From NCBI RefSeq assembly GCF_049847105.1, contig NZ_JBNCNS010000001.1:930001-994000 (forward strand): a stretch of DNA of 64,000 nucleotides. Direction: 5' to 3'. Source of the DNA: Gordonia sp049847105. Lineage in GTDB: Bacteria > Actinomycetota > Actinomycetes > Mycobacteriales > Mycobacteriaceae. The notes beneath the pieces are model-generated. The model ran no database searches, was not told the origin of the DNA, and was given only the letters and a program-made list of their open reading frames with translations. Positions 36,941 through 45,446 of the stretch are shown one piece after another (the stretch's first letter is position 1; each line of letters begins with the position of its first letter). A program made the position numbers and the translations under genes.

Positions 36941-37730
36941 GGTATTCACCGCAGTTGACGTCCAGGGTGTGGCCGGTGATGGCGCTCGCCATCGGCGAGG
37001 CCAGGAACACCACCGCCTCGGCGATCTCGTCGGGCTCGGGCAATCTCTTGAGATCCGATTTGCTCGCGGTCTGTTCGTAGACCTGCTCCTCGGTGATCCC
37101 GTACTTCTTCGCGACCTCGCCGAAGTACCACTTCAACTGATCATCCCAGATGTATCCGGGCGCCACGGTGTTGATCCGGATACCCTTGTCGCCCAGCTCG
37201 GTCGCGAGTGTCTGCGACATCGCGAGCATCGCCGACTTCGCGAGCTTGTAGCTCCCGTAACGTGGTTCGGAGTGCCGGATGACCATCGAGTTGATGTTGA
37301 CGAAGGCTCCGTCGGACTCGGCGAGCGGATCGGTGAAGGCCTTGATCACCCGGAGCGTACCCAGAACGGTGAGGTCCAGACTCGCGGTGATGTGATCGAA
37401 GTCGGTGCGCGACAACGGCTTCATCGACGGCAGGGCGAACGCGTTGTTCACCACCACATCCACCCGGCCGAACTCGCCGATGGTCGCCGCCACCAATCCG
37501 TTGACCGCATCGTCGTCGGTGATGTCGGTCGGCACGACGAACGACGTGCCGCCCGCCTCGTCGACCTCGGCGGCGACCTCTTTCAGTCGCGATTCGGTAC
37601 GCGCGGCCAGCACGACTTTCGCGCCCGCGGCCGCGGCGCGCAGGCAGATCGATCTACCGAGACCCGGGCCCACCCCCGACACCACGACCACCTTGTCGGC
37701 GAGCAGCCCGCCGGAAACCGCTGACGTCAT
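36933..37730 (-). CDS. SDR family oxidoreductase in steroid operon (Rv3530c-like)
   Basis: 265 residues from ATG 37730. The nucleotide motif is SGVGPGLG (18-25), with NNAF at 95-98. Catalytic Ser148 and Tyr161/Lys165 (YKLAK) are present. It is tightly packed: the ATG overlaps the DUF1214 stop (ATGA), and its own stop overlaps the sulfotransferase start. The context points to a steroid-ring or side-product hydroxyl/keto interconversion, but the substrate cannot be read from sequence. Confidence 0.92.
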   Translation of the reverse strand: MTSAVSGGLLADKVVVVSGVGPGLGRSICLRAAAAGAKVVLAARTESRLKEVAAEVDEAGGTSFVVPTDITDDDAVNGLVAATIGEFGRVDVVVNNAFALPSMKPLSRTDFDHITASLDLTVLGTLRVIKAFTDPLAESDGAFVNINSMVIRHSEPRYGSYKLAKSAMLAMSQTLATELGDKGIRINTVAPGYIWDDQLKWYFGEVAKKYGITEEQVYEQTASKSDLKRLPEPDEIAEAVVFLASPMASAITGHTLDVNCGEYHD

Positions 37731-38944
37731 CCCAACATCCTTTCGGCAAAGGCACGCTGGCGCGCCGCGATTCGTTCGGCCCATCCGGCCGCGTCGATGA
37801 CATTGTCCGACCAGTACGGCAGGTGCGCCTCGACATCGTCGATGTCGATCACCTGCGCCGTCGGTCCACTTTCCGGCGGAACCGGGTGATCGGTGCGCTG
37901 CCAGCGGAACTGCATGATCCCGGTGGTGCGGCCGGTGGTCTCGATCCAGTTGGCGATGCCCGGATTCCGCCGCGACACGACCATCCTGATCATCCCGTCC
38001 GGATCGACCTGGGCCTGTGCCGAGTTGAGGCTGGTCTGGTGATTGACGTAGTCGAGCGAGATGTACCACATGCTGCCCAGTTGGAACCCCTGGTACGGCA
38101 CGTCCGATTTCGGCACCGTGATCACCATCGCCTCGTTGTCGGCCAGGCGGAAATGCCCGACCGACGACGACTGGGTCGCCAACCCGCCAGGGGTGAGCCG
38201 CGGCGCGGTGAAGGTGTTGACCGGCTCGTCCAGGTAGAACCACTTCGGAAAGTTGAACCAGGTGTTGATCCGCGATGTGAGCATCTTGCCCGCAGTGGCG
38301 TAACGGCGCGTCACACGGGCGAGATCCGGTTCCTCCGGGGCGGTTCCGACAGTGTCGGCCCGTTCGATGGAGATGGACCCCTTCGTCTGCGTCCAGTCGC
38401 CGTACACCTCGCGGACCGCCAGCATCGAAGCGCCGTCCGCCAGCACGAAGTAGTCGTCACGCTCCTCGTCGATCGGCGGGCCGAAGGTGATCTCGAAGTT
38501 GCCGTCCGCGTCGATCGGGATACGACGGTCGTCGAACGCGTCATCACCGCCGGGGACGTTCGATGCGGTGTAATCGCCCGCGAGCACCTGGAAGCTCAGA
38601 TCGACTGTGCTGCCACGGTGTCCGCGGACCACATAAGTCCCGTCGGCCTCCACGTCGGCGTGGTAGTACAGCGTGTCCGGGTTGTCGAGGCCCATCTTCG
38701 TCGCCGGTCCGGTGGACGTGATGAAGTTCGGGTGACTCTTCTGCCGGCTCCGGACCAGCTGCACAATCGCTGCGATACTCCCGCCGAGGTAGTCGTAGCC
38801 CTCGGCGAGATCCTGCTCGCTCTCCACGAAGTCGGCCGAGGCGATCAACCTCTCCGCCTCCGCGATCGCTTCGGTCAGTGGCCGCGTGACATCGACGGGA
38901 CGCACGATCCCCGTCTCGGTTGATTCGCTCGTCGGTGAGCTCAT
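37727..38944 (-). CDS. DUF1214 domain-containing protein (Rv3531c-like)
   Basis: 405 residues. A helical N-terminus is followed by a beta-rich region, and the C-terminal part contains WYISLDYVNHQTSLNSAQAQ and PGIANWIETTGRTTGIMQFRW, typical of DUF1214 proteins. No enzymatic motif is recognised and no signal peptide is seen. It overlaps hsaB by 4 nt and the SDR by 4 nt. A DUF1214 gene in the steroid cluster suggests a conserved but unassigned role. Confidence 0.8.
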   Translation of the reverse strand: MSSPTSESTETGIVRPVDVTRPLTEAIAEAERLIASADFVESEQDLAEGYDYLGGSIAAIVQLVRSRQKSHPNFITSTGPATKMGLDNPDTLYYHADVEADGTYVVRGHRGSTVDLSFQVLAGDYTASNVPGGDDAFDDRRIPIDADGNFEITFGPPIDEERDDYFVLADGASMLAVREVYGDWTQTKGSISIERADTVGTAPEEPDLARVTRRYATAGKMLTSRINTWFNFPKWFYLDEPVNTFTAPRLTPGGLATQSSSVGHFRLADNEAMVITVPKSDVPYQGFQLGSMWYISLDYVNHQTSLNSAQAQVDPDGMIRMVVSRRNPGIANWIETTGRTTGIMQFRWQRTDHPVPPESGPTAQVIDIDDVEAHLPYWSDNVIDAAGWAERIAARQRAFAERMLG

Positions 38945-39513
38945 AGCCAGGTGTCGCCTCCGGTCCAGGTGAGGAAATTCTCCAGTTCGGCCTGTGCGGG
39001 CGTCACCCGCGGATGCTCGGTGGACAGGTACCCGCCGCGATAGAACAGCAACGGCTTGTCCTGCAACACATCACCCAGGGTCCGAGCACGACCGATGACG
39101 ATGTGGTGGTCGCCGCCGTCGGTGACCCGTTCGACGTCGCATTCCACCCAGGTCAGGGCATGCCGGATAACCGGCAGTCCCGCCGGTGACGGATCCCAGG
39201 TGATGGTGCGGAACTTGTCGTCACCCGGGGCTCCGAACGCAGCGCTGACGTCCTGCTGACGGTTGGACAGCACGTTGACGCAGAACTTGCCGGTCTGCTC
39301 GATGACCTTCCAGCTCCGCGAGGTCTTCATCGGGCAGAAGATCACGAGCGGGGGGTCCAGTGACAGGGCGGCGAAGGACTGGCAGGCGAACCCGACGGGC
39401 GCCCCGTCCTCACCGACTGTGGTGATGACGGTGACGCCGGTACAGAACTGCCCCATCGCAGTCCGGAACTGCCTCGAGTCGAAGTCCGCCGAGCCGTACG
39501 GTGTGTGTGTCAT
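38941..39513 (-). CDS. hsaB: Flavin reductase HsaB (3-HSA hydroxylase reductase component)
   Basis: 190 residues from ATG 39513, 1 bp after the hsaC stop. The flavin-reductase domain is shown by FRTAMGQFCTGVTVITT and GFACQSFAALSLDPPLVIFC. HsaB supplies reduced FMN to the oxygenase HsaA, which hydroxylates 3-HSA in cholesterol A/B-ring breakdown. Presence in the same operon as hsaA and hsaC strongly supports the name. It overlaps the DUF1214 gene by 4 nt. Confidence 0.92.
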   Translation of the reverse strand: MTHTPYGSADFDSRQFRTAMGQFCTGVTVITTVGEDGAPVGFACQSFAALSLDPPLVIFCPMKTSRSWKVIEQTGKFCVNVLSNRQQDVSAAFGAPGDDKFRTITWDPSPAGLPVIRHALTWVECDVERVTDGGDHHIVIGRARTLGDVLQDKPLLFYRGGYLSTEHPRVTPAQAELENFLTWTGGDTWL

Positions 39514-39514
39514 C

Positions 39515-40426
39515 TCAGTTCTGGAATCCGACAGTGAAGTCATGTCCCCACAAACTCACGGCGGTACTCTCCCGCGCGACCCACTCGTCGTCGACGACGG
39601 TCCTTCCCTCGCAACCGAACTCGATGTCGAAGCCACCCGGTGTCTTCATGTAGAAGGAGAGCATCAGATCGTTGACGTGTCGCCCCAGGGTCGCCGACAT
39701 CTTCACCTTCTTGCGCAGCGCACGATCCAGACACAACCCGACGTCGTCCGAGTTCTCCACCTCGAGCATCAGATGCACGATCCCGGTGCTGTTGGGAATC
39801 GGCAGGAACGCCAGCGAATGATGGCGCGGGTTGCAGCCGAGGAAGCGAAGCCAGGGCGACTCGTCGCCCTCCTCCCGACCGACGGCCTGCGGCGGTAGGC
39901 GCATCGAGTCACGGAGACCGAACCCCAGCACATCTCGATAGAACGCCAGTGCCGCCTTGTCGTCATCACACGTCAGCACCACATGCCCGAGCCCCTGCTC
40001 GCCGGTCACGAACTTGTGACCATAGGGGCTGACCACCCGGCGATGCTCCAGCGCCACACCGTGGAACGCCTCGATGGTGTTGCCCGCCGGATCGGTGAAG
40101 ACGATCATCTCGACCACGCGGCGGTCCGCGAGCTCCTCGTCCTTGCCTTCCCGGAAGATGACTCCGGCCGCCGACAGCCGATCCCGCACATCTTGCAGGG
40201 CTTCGGCATTCGGACATTCCCAACCGGAGCTCGCCAGGCGGTCGTGTTCGCCCGGGACAATCACCAGCCGAGCCGGGAAGTCGTCCATCCGAAGGTAGAG
40301 GGCGCCGTCGGTGAGACCCTTCCCCTCGATCATGCCGAGCACCTTGAGGCCGTATTCGCGCCAGGCGTCGACGTCGGTGGCCTCGATCCTCATGTATCCG
40401 AGAGACCGGATCGGACTGTCACTCAT
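39515..40426 (-). CDS. hsaC: 3,4-DHSA extradiol dioxygenase HsaC
   Basis: 303 residues with two vicinal-oxygen-chelate domains. Predicted iron ligands are His148 (GLGHVVL), His218 (GIVHLML) and Glu269 (FDIEF), spaced as in known HsaC, where they are H145, H215 and E266. The enzyme opens the catecholic ring A of 3,4-DHSA with Fe(II) and O2. It lies directly after hsaA, with a 45-bp gap; the hydrolase gene hsaD, which separates them in M. tuberculosis, is missing here. Confidence 0.95.
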   Translation of the reverse strand: MSDSPIRSLGYMRIEATDVDAWREYGLKVLGMIEGKGLTDGALYLRMDDFPARLVIVPGEHDRLASSGWECPNAEALQDVRDRLSAAGVIFREGKDEELADRRVVEMIVFTDPAGNTIEAFHGVALEHRRVVSPYGHKFVTGEQGLGHVVLTCDDDKAALAFYRDVLGFGLRDSMRLPPQAVGREEGDESPWLRFLGCNPRHHSLAFLPIPNSTGIVHLMLEVENSDDVGLCLDRALRKKVKMSATLGRHVNDLMLSFYMKTPGGFDIEFGCEGRTVVDDEWVARESTAVSLWGHDFTVGFQN

Positions 40427-40471
40427 CTGTTCTGACTCCTACTGGTCGTTCCGCGCTCTGAGACGTCTGAA

Positions 40472-41656
40472 TCAGACCATGCTGTCCCCGATGGGGATGC
40501 CGAATTCGCCGTTGCCGAAGGCGACGTAGGCGCGCTCAGGATCGTTGGCCGCGTGCACACGTCCGCCGTGGGCATCGCGCCAGAAACGCTGGATCGGCGA
40601 GTCGAGGTTCAGAGCGCCACCGCCCGAGTTCTCGAAAAGCGTGTCGATCGCCGCGACCGCACGGGCGGTGGCCCGCACCTGATCACGGCGCGCCGCGAGT
40701 CGCAGCTCCATCGGAGGCTCCTCGCCGGCGAGGATCAGGTCGTACTCGTCCTGCAGGTTGCCGGTGAGCTGACGCCACGCGGCGTCGATGTCGCTCGCCG
40801 CGCCGGCGATCCGCACCTTCGCGAACGGATCGTCCTTGCTCTTCTCGCCGGCATAGGCGGCGCGCACACGCTTGCCCTGGTGCTCGACATGCGCCTGGTA
40901 GGCGCCGTAGGCCATGCCGACGATCGGGGTCGAGATCACGCTCGGGTGGATGGTCCCCCAGGGCATCCGGTACACCGGTGCAGTGTTCTGCTCGAGGCCC
41001 GGGCTCTGGTAGGTCGCCATGGTGCGCATGCTCAGCACGCGATGCGTCGGCACGAACGCATCCTTGACCTCGATCGTGTTGGAGCCGGTGCCCTTGAGCC
41101 CCACCACATGCCACACGTCCTTGATGTTGTAGTCCTCGCGCGGCAACAGGTAGGACACGAAGTCCACCGGTTTCCCGTTCTTGATGACCGGACCACCCAC
41201 AAAGACCCAATCGGCGATCTCACAACCGGACGAGAACGCCCAGTTGCCGTTGACCTTGTAACCCCCGTCGACCACCTCGCCCATGCCCATCGGGGCATAC
41301 GACGAGGAGATTCGAACCGAGGTGTCCTTGCCCCAGACATCCTCCTGGGCCTGCTGGGTGAACAGCGCGAGGTGCCAGTTGTGGATGCCGATGATGCCCG
41401 ACACCCAGCCGGTCGAACCGCACGCGGTGGAGATCCGGCGCACGGCCTCGTAGAACGTGACCGGGTCGACCTGGTATCCGCCCCACTGCTCCGGCTGCAT
41501 CAGCTTGAAGAAGCCTGCGCCTTCGAGGCTGGAAACGGTCTCGTCCGGGATTCGACGCAGATCCTCGGTCTGCTGAGCCCGTTGTTCGATCTCGGGAAGC
41601 AGCGCGTTGATCTTCTCCAGGACCTGCTCGGCCGCTTCACTCCGCTGACTAGGCAT
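40472..41656 (-). CDS. hsaA: 3-HSA monooxygenase oxygenase subunit HsaA
   Basis: 394 residues from ATG 41656, preceded by TAGGAG. It has the acyl-CoA-dehydrogenase-like fold of class D flavin monooxygenases: FKLMQPEQWGGYQVDP, STACGSTGWV, GLKGTGSNTIEV and the C-terminal LFENSGGGALNLDSPIQRFW are characteristic. It hydroxylates 3-HSA to the catechol 3,4-DHSA using FMNH2 from HsaB. The length equals known HsaA. The upstream gap to kshA holds two KstR-type boxes, so cholesterol-type induction is likely. Confidence 0.95.
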   Translation of the reverse strand: MPSQRSEAAEQVLEKINALLPEIEQRAQQTEDLRRIPDETVSSLEGAGFFKLMQPEQWGGYQVDPVTFYEAVRRISTACGSTGWVSGIIGIHNWHLALFTQQAQEDVWGKDTSVRISSSYAPMGMGEVVDGGYKVNGNWAFSSGCEIADWVFVGGPVIKNGKPVDFVSYLLPREDYNIKDVWHVVGLKGTGSNTIEVKDAFVPTHRVLSMRTMATYQSPGLEQNTAPVYRMPWGTIHPSVISTPIVGMAYGAYQAHVEHQGKRVRAAYAGEKSKDDPFAKVRIAGAASDIDAAWRQLTGNLQDEYDLILAGEEPPMELRLAARRDQVRATARAVAAIDTLFENSGGGALNLDSPIQRFWRDAHGGRVHAANDPERAYVAFGNGEFGIPIGDSMV

Positions 41657-41724
41657 GTCGCCTGCTCCTACTCGTTGCTCGACGACCGTAGAGGTCGCCC
41701 CTGGTTCTCGTTCGTGTTTGAGAT

Positions 41725-41738
41725 TAGAACACGTTCTC
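41725..41738. promoter_or_regulatory. KstR-type operator upstream of hsaA (one mismatch)
   Basis: TAGAACACGTTCTC matches TnnAACnnGTTnnA except at the final position. It lies 68 bp upstream of the hsaA start in the divergent hsaA-kshA region. Confidence 0.6.
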
Positions 41739-41816
41739 ATTTATGTCGAGCACTGGGCCTTTGTGCCCATTTCCTGCCCCGATCTACACCTCGATGGGCG
41801 ATTCGTTCCCCATTTT

Positions 41817-41830
41817 TGTAACATGTTCTA
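41817..41830. promoter_or_regulatory. KstR-type operator upstream of kshA
   Basis: TGTAACATGTTCTA matches TnnAACnnGTTnnA at all fixed positions and lies 64 bp upstream of the kshA start. Together with the box at 41725-41738, it suggests KstR control of both divergent units. Confidence 0.7.
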
Positions 41831-41894
41831 GTATTGGCAGTGAGCCGATTCGCACCGAACGGGCGAGTCACGCGTCAGATGACAGGAGTAATGG

Positions 41895-43109
41895 ATGTCT
41901 GCGACACCCGACATGAAGGCCGGCACCACAGCCCCCGCCGGTGACGATGTCGACGTCCGGGAGATCGATACGGGCGCGCCACCCACGCGATTCGCACGCG
42001 GCTGGCACTGCCTGGGCCTGGTGTCGGAGTTCACCGACGGTGAGCCGCACTCGGTGCAGATCTTCGGGACCAAGTTGGTCGTCTGGGCCGACGAGGACGG
42101 CAATGTCAACGTCCTCGACGCATTTTGCCGCCACATGGGCGGAGATCTCAGTCAGGGCAGCGTCAAGAACGGCAACGTCGCGTGCCCGTTCCACGGGTGG
42201 CAGTGGAAGGGCAACGGCCGGTGCGCCACCGTGCCCTACGCCAAGCGCAACCCAAAGCTCGCCAAGACCCGGGCGTGGCCGACGATGACCCGCAACGGGC
42301 AGATATTCGTCTACAACGACCCCGAGGGCAACCCCCCGCCCGAGGATTGCATCATCCCGGATCTCGAGGAGGTCGGCTCCGACGACTGGACCGCCTGGAC
42401 CTGGAACCGGATCGTGATCGAGGGATCCAACTGCCGCGAGATCATCGACAACGTCGTCGACATGGCGCACTTCTACTACGTGCACTTCGCCCTTCCCGAC
42501 TACTTCAAGAACGTGTTCGAGGGTGAGGTCGCGGCGCAGTACATGAACTCGCACGGCCGACCCGACATCTCGCTGGGCACCAACTACGGCGACAGTCGCC
42601 TGGAGTCCATCGCCGCGTACTACGGCCCCTCGTACATGCTCAACCCGATGGTCCAGTACTACGGCGGGTACGCAGTGGAGACCATCTTGACCAACTGCCA
42701 CTACCCGATCGACGCGAACTCGTTCGTGCTGATGTACGGAGTGATGGCGAAGGTCCCCGACGGGCTCACCGCAGAGCAAGCGTCGAAGATGGCCACGAAG
42801 ATCTCCGCGGGTGTCGAGGTCGGCTTCCTCCAGGACGTCGAGATCTGGAAGAGCAAGACCCGCATCGACAACCCGCTCCTGGTCGAAGAAGACGGTCCCG
42901 TCTATCAGCTCCGTCGTTGGTACGACCAGTTCTATGTCGACAAGGCCGACGTCACCGAGGAGATGACCGAGCGCTTCGAGTACGAGATCGACACGGAGAA
43001 GGCACTCGAGAGCTGGGGCATCGAGATCCAGGAGAACCTGCGGCGCCAGGAGGACGAAGCCTCGGCCGATGGCCGCGACGCCGAGTCCTCGGAGAAGGCC
43101 GAGGTCTGA
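41895..43109 (+). CDS. kshA: 3-ketosteroid 9alpha-hydroxylase oxygenase component KshA
   Basis: 404 residues. The Rieske [2Fe-2S] ligands are Cys78/His80 (FCRHMGGD) and Cys97/His100 (CPFHGW). The mononuclear iron site is DMAHFYYVH (His192, His197) with Asp314 in FLQDVEIW. KshA hydroxylates C9 of 3-ketosteroids, which with 1,2-desaturation causes ring B to open. Its reductase KshB is not in the window. It is divergent from hsaA and followed by a small Cys-rich gene, the same order as Rv3526-Rv3527 as I recall it. Confidence 0.95.
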   Translation: MSATPDMKAGTTAPAGDDVDVREIDTGAPPTRFARGWHCLGLVSEFTDGEPHSVQIFGTKLVVWADEDGNVNVLDAFCRHMGGDLSQGSVKNGNVACPFHGWQWKGNGRCATVPYAKRNPKLAKTRAWPTMTRNGQIFVYNDPEGNPPPEDCIIPDLEEVGSDDWTAWTWNRIVIEGSNCREIIDNVVDMAHFYYVHFALPDYFKNVFEGEVAAQYMNSHGRPDISLGTNYGDSRLESIAAYYGPSYMLNPMVQYYGGYAVETILTNCHYPIDANSFVLMYGVMAKVPDGLTAEQASKMATKISAGVEVGFLQDVEIWKSKTRIDNPLLVEEDGPVYQLRRWYDQFYVDKADVTEEMTERFEYEIDTEKALESWGIEIQENLRRQEDEASADGRDAESSEKAEV

Positions 43110-43113
43110 GGCG

Positions 43114-43515
43114 ATGACGCGGGCAGCCGAGCGCGGCGGGGTCACGGGGTCATCGGATTGGGCCAAGGCGCCCGACTTCCATGCCGATCCCGACCGGCGC
43201 GCGGCTGTCCACGACGCCACCGAGCGCGACCGCGACCACTATCTGCGCGGTGGCATGCGGGAGATCGAATGCCGTAGCTGCCACGCCTGTGTGCTGGTCA
43301 AGAAGACCAGTTCGTTTCATACGAGCGTCCAGTGGAACACCGAGGCACGCACCCGGTGCAACCAACTCGAACCGGACCGCACCACCGGCCGGGCACTTCT
43401 GCCGGGCGCGATGATGCCGACCTGCCCTCGATTGTCGGCCAGCATCGATCACGGCGTCGCCGAAGGGATAATTCCGGGCCAGTCGCCGGACAGTGATCCC
43501 GACGGCTACTGGTGA
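43114..43515 (+). CDS. Small Cys-rich conserved protein downstream of kshA (Rv3527-like)
   Basis: 133 residues from ATG 43114, 4 bp after kshA. It contains five Cys: the cluster C53-x2-C56-x2-C59 (ECRSCHACV), plus Cys82 and Cys104, suggesting a zinc or iron-sulfur site. There is no signal peptide or membrane segment. The tight link to kshA suggests a role with the hydroxylase, perhaps assembly or electron delivery, but no known ferredoxin motif is complete. It is hypothetical. Confidence 0.75.
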   Translation: MTRAAERGGVTGSSDWAKAPDFHADPDRRAAVHDATERDRDHYLRGGMREIECRSCHACVLVKKTSSFHTSVQWNTEARTRCNQLEPDRTTGRALLPGAMMPTCPRLSASIDHGVAEGIIPGQSPDSDPDGYW

Positions 43516-43602
43516 AACGCCCCACAAGCCACTTCAGTCACTTCTGCCCCGATCTCGACCAAAGGTTGAGCCGATTCGAGCCGGGTCGGTCACTGTATTG
43601 GC

Positions 43603-44106
43603 ATGCAGAATCTTCGACGTCGTGTAGCCGGCATCGCGTGTGCGGCCGGTATTGCGATCGGCGCGTCATTCGCGGCGCAGCCCGCGGCCCTCGCGGACAC
43701 CGGTTCCTCCGGTTCGTCGGGGTCGATGGAGATCTATCTACCGATATCCACACCGGCAGGCGTACAGGCGCTCAACGCGGCCGTGACGCAGATAGGCAAG
43801 CCGTATAAGTGGGGTGGGACCGGGCCGAACTCGTGGGACTGCTCCGGCCTCGTCCAGTGGGCCTTCCGCACAGCCGGAATCCAGCTCCCACGGGTCAGCC
43901 AGCAGCAGGCACGGGTGGGTCATGCCATTCCGTTCGGGGCCCTGGCGCCGGGCGACATCATGATCTTCTGGCGGGATGCCAGCCACGTGGGCATCTACGC
44001 GGGCTTCGGCCAGGTGTTCAACGCGTACGGCCCGAACGGGGTCCCGATCGGGTTCACGCCGCTCGATCGCATGCCCCCGCTCAAGACGATTCGTCGGCTG
44101 GGCTAG
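43603..44106 (+). CDS. Secreted NlpC/P60-family peptidoglycan hydrolase
   Basis: 167 residues. A signal peptide (IACAAGIAIGASFAAQPAA, cleavage near 31-32) is followed by the catalytic NlpC/P60 domain: Cys80 in WDCSGLVQWAF and His128 in ASHVGIYAG. Family members cut D-Glu-mDAP bonds in cell-wall peptides. It has no extra cell-wall-binding domain, so it is a minimal exported enzyme like RipD-size proteins. The last 26 bp overlap the convergent membrane-protein gene. Confidence 0.92.
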   Translation: MQNLRRRVAGIACAAGIAIGASFAAQPAALADTGSSGSSGSMEIYLPISTPAGVQALNAAVTQIGKPYKWGGTGPNSWDCSGLVQWAFRTAGIQLPRVSQQQARVGHAIPFGALAPGDIMIFWRDASHVGIYAGFGQVFNAYGPNGVPIGFTPLDRMPPLKTIRRLG

Positions 44107-44656
44107 CGACGTCCGGATCGGGTGTTGGTTCCGTCGCACCGTCGCGTCCGATGATCACCACCGACATCATGAGGCCGAGGCTCAGCACACTGACAACCAG
44201 CACCCCGACCAGGCCGTACCCGACCGAGATGATCGGTGTATCGGCATCGACGGCATCGGTGACCCGGGACTCGAACAGGTGCTTGCCGGGGTCGGACAAC
44301 GTCACGACGGCAACGACCAATGCGACGACCGACCCGATCCCCACCACCACCACGGCGGGCCACCGCAACTCCGATCGCCACCAGGCCAGCGCGGCGGCGA
44401 GTGCGATCACCACACCGACGATGACCGTGATCAGCCCCGGTCTGCGGGTGAGATCCTCGAGGAATGCCACGTCTTCGGGCGCGGCGCCCGGTACCGAGAC
44501 CCGGCCGAGCCCGGTCACCGACGGCTTGACCCCCTGATCGGAGACACCCCACGGGACGAGACTGAACGCGACCAGCAGCAGTCCGCCGAGCAACCCGGCA
44601 GGCCAGGTCCATCGACGCACGCGGTCAGGCCGTGATGGGTCCGCTCCGTCGGTCAT
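44081..44656 (-). CDS. Hypothetical membrane protein
   Basis: 191 residues with four hydrophobic segments (about 18-37, 74-93, 99-116 and 145-166), an extracytoplasmic loop after TM1 and an acidic Pro/Asp C-terminus. This resembles Trp-rich/TIGR-type actinobacterial membrane proteins of unknown function. It starts by 4-nt overlap with the metal-binding-domain gene upstream, so the pair is cotranscribed. Confidence 0.7.
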   Translation of the reverse strand: MTDGADPSRPDRVRRWTWPAGLLGGLLLVAFSLVPWGVSDQGVKPSVTGLGRVSVPGAAPEDVAFLEDLTRRPGLITVIVGVVIALAAALAWWRSELRWPAVVVVGIGSVVALVVAVVTLSDPGKHLFESRVTDAVDADTPIISVGYGLVGVLVVSVLSLGLMMSVVIIGRDGATEPTPDPDVASPADESS

Positions 44657-45264
44657 TCCTCCAGGGTGCCATGCGGCCAGAACGGGTCGCGGCCGGTCAG
44701 CCCCGCCAACCGATCGACGAGTCGGGCGTCCTCCGGGACCTCGACGACCGGCCCGAACATCCCGTCACGCTCGCTCTGCGGCTGCGGCGGATGATGGAAG
44801 TCATAGACGATCTGCAGGATGCCGTCGGGGAGTTCGAGGTCCACACCGATGCTGCGCGCCACATCCCAGCCGTGCAGGACGAGTTCGGAGAGCGCGACGG
44901 TGCCCATGATCTCGGCCGGCGCGTCGACCCCGCCCGCCTGCGTCATCCCCTGCCACGCCTCCGGTCGCTGCCAACTCGATGCCAGGTCACGCACTCTCGA
45001 TGGCAGCATCGTCCGCCAGTCGTCGGGCAAGACGCTCTCCGAGACCTGCGGTGCCGTCGATGTCGACGGGCCGACGTCTTTCCGCGCGGCCGCCGCAAAT
45101 GCCTCGCTCAGCCCGATCACGTGTGCCAGGAGCGCACCGAGGTCGGTACCGACGCACGGCGTCGGTCGGTGGAGCATGTCGTGGTCGACCTTGGCCGCCA
45201 GACCGAGGATCGCGTCGGCCGCGGTGGAGATCTGTCCCGCATAGGTGACATCGGTGGGCTGCAT
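44653..45264 (-). CDS. TIGR03086-family metal-binding / maleylpyruvate isomerase-like N-terminal domain protein
   Basis: 203 residues from ATG 45264, which follows GAGGAG. A DinB/mycothiol-dependent isomerase-type four-helix bundle is suggested by LHRPTPCVGTDLGALLAHVIG, SELVLHGWDVARSIG and the conserved His residues within them. Such proteins bind a metal and often use mycothiol. No substrate can be named. It overlaps the following membrane-protein gene by 4 nt. Confidence 0.82.
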   Translation of the reverse strand: MQPTDVTYAGQISTAADAILGLAAKVDHDMLHRPTPCVGTDLGALLAHVIGLSEAFAAAARKDVGPSTSTAPQVSESVLPDDWRTMLPSRVRDLASSWQRPEAWQGMTQAGGVDAPAEIMGTVALSELVLHGWDVARSIGVDLELPDGILQIVYDFHHPPQPQSERDGMFGPVVEVPEDARLVDRLAGLTGRDPFWPHGTLEE

Positions 45265-45446
45265 CGGGGGCTCCTCGTTCAGGTCTGACGGTCTCGCTCT
45301 GGACTGTCGACGGTCCGTTGAAGGTGTCGACCACGCAGGACGCCCGTTCTCATCGGTGTCCCGGGATTCCGGCATGTCGCCGATGAATTTCGACCACCCT
45401 TGAGGTCAGCAGTGGTGAACGATCCAACCCGCGAGAGGACTCGACA

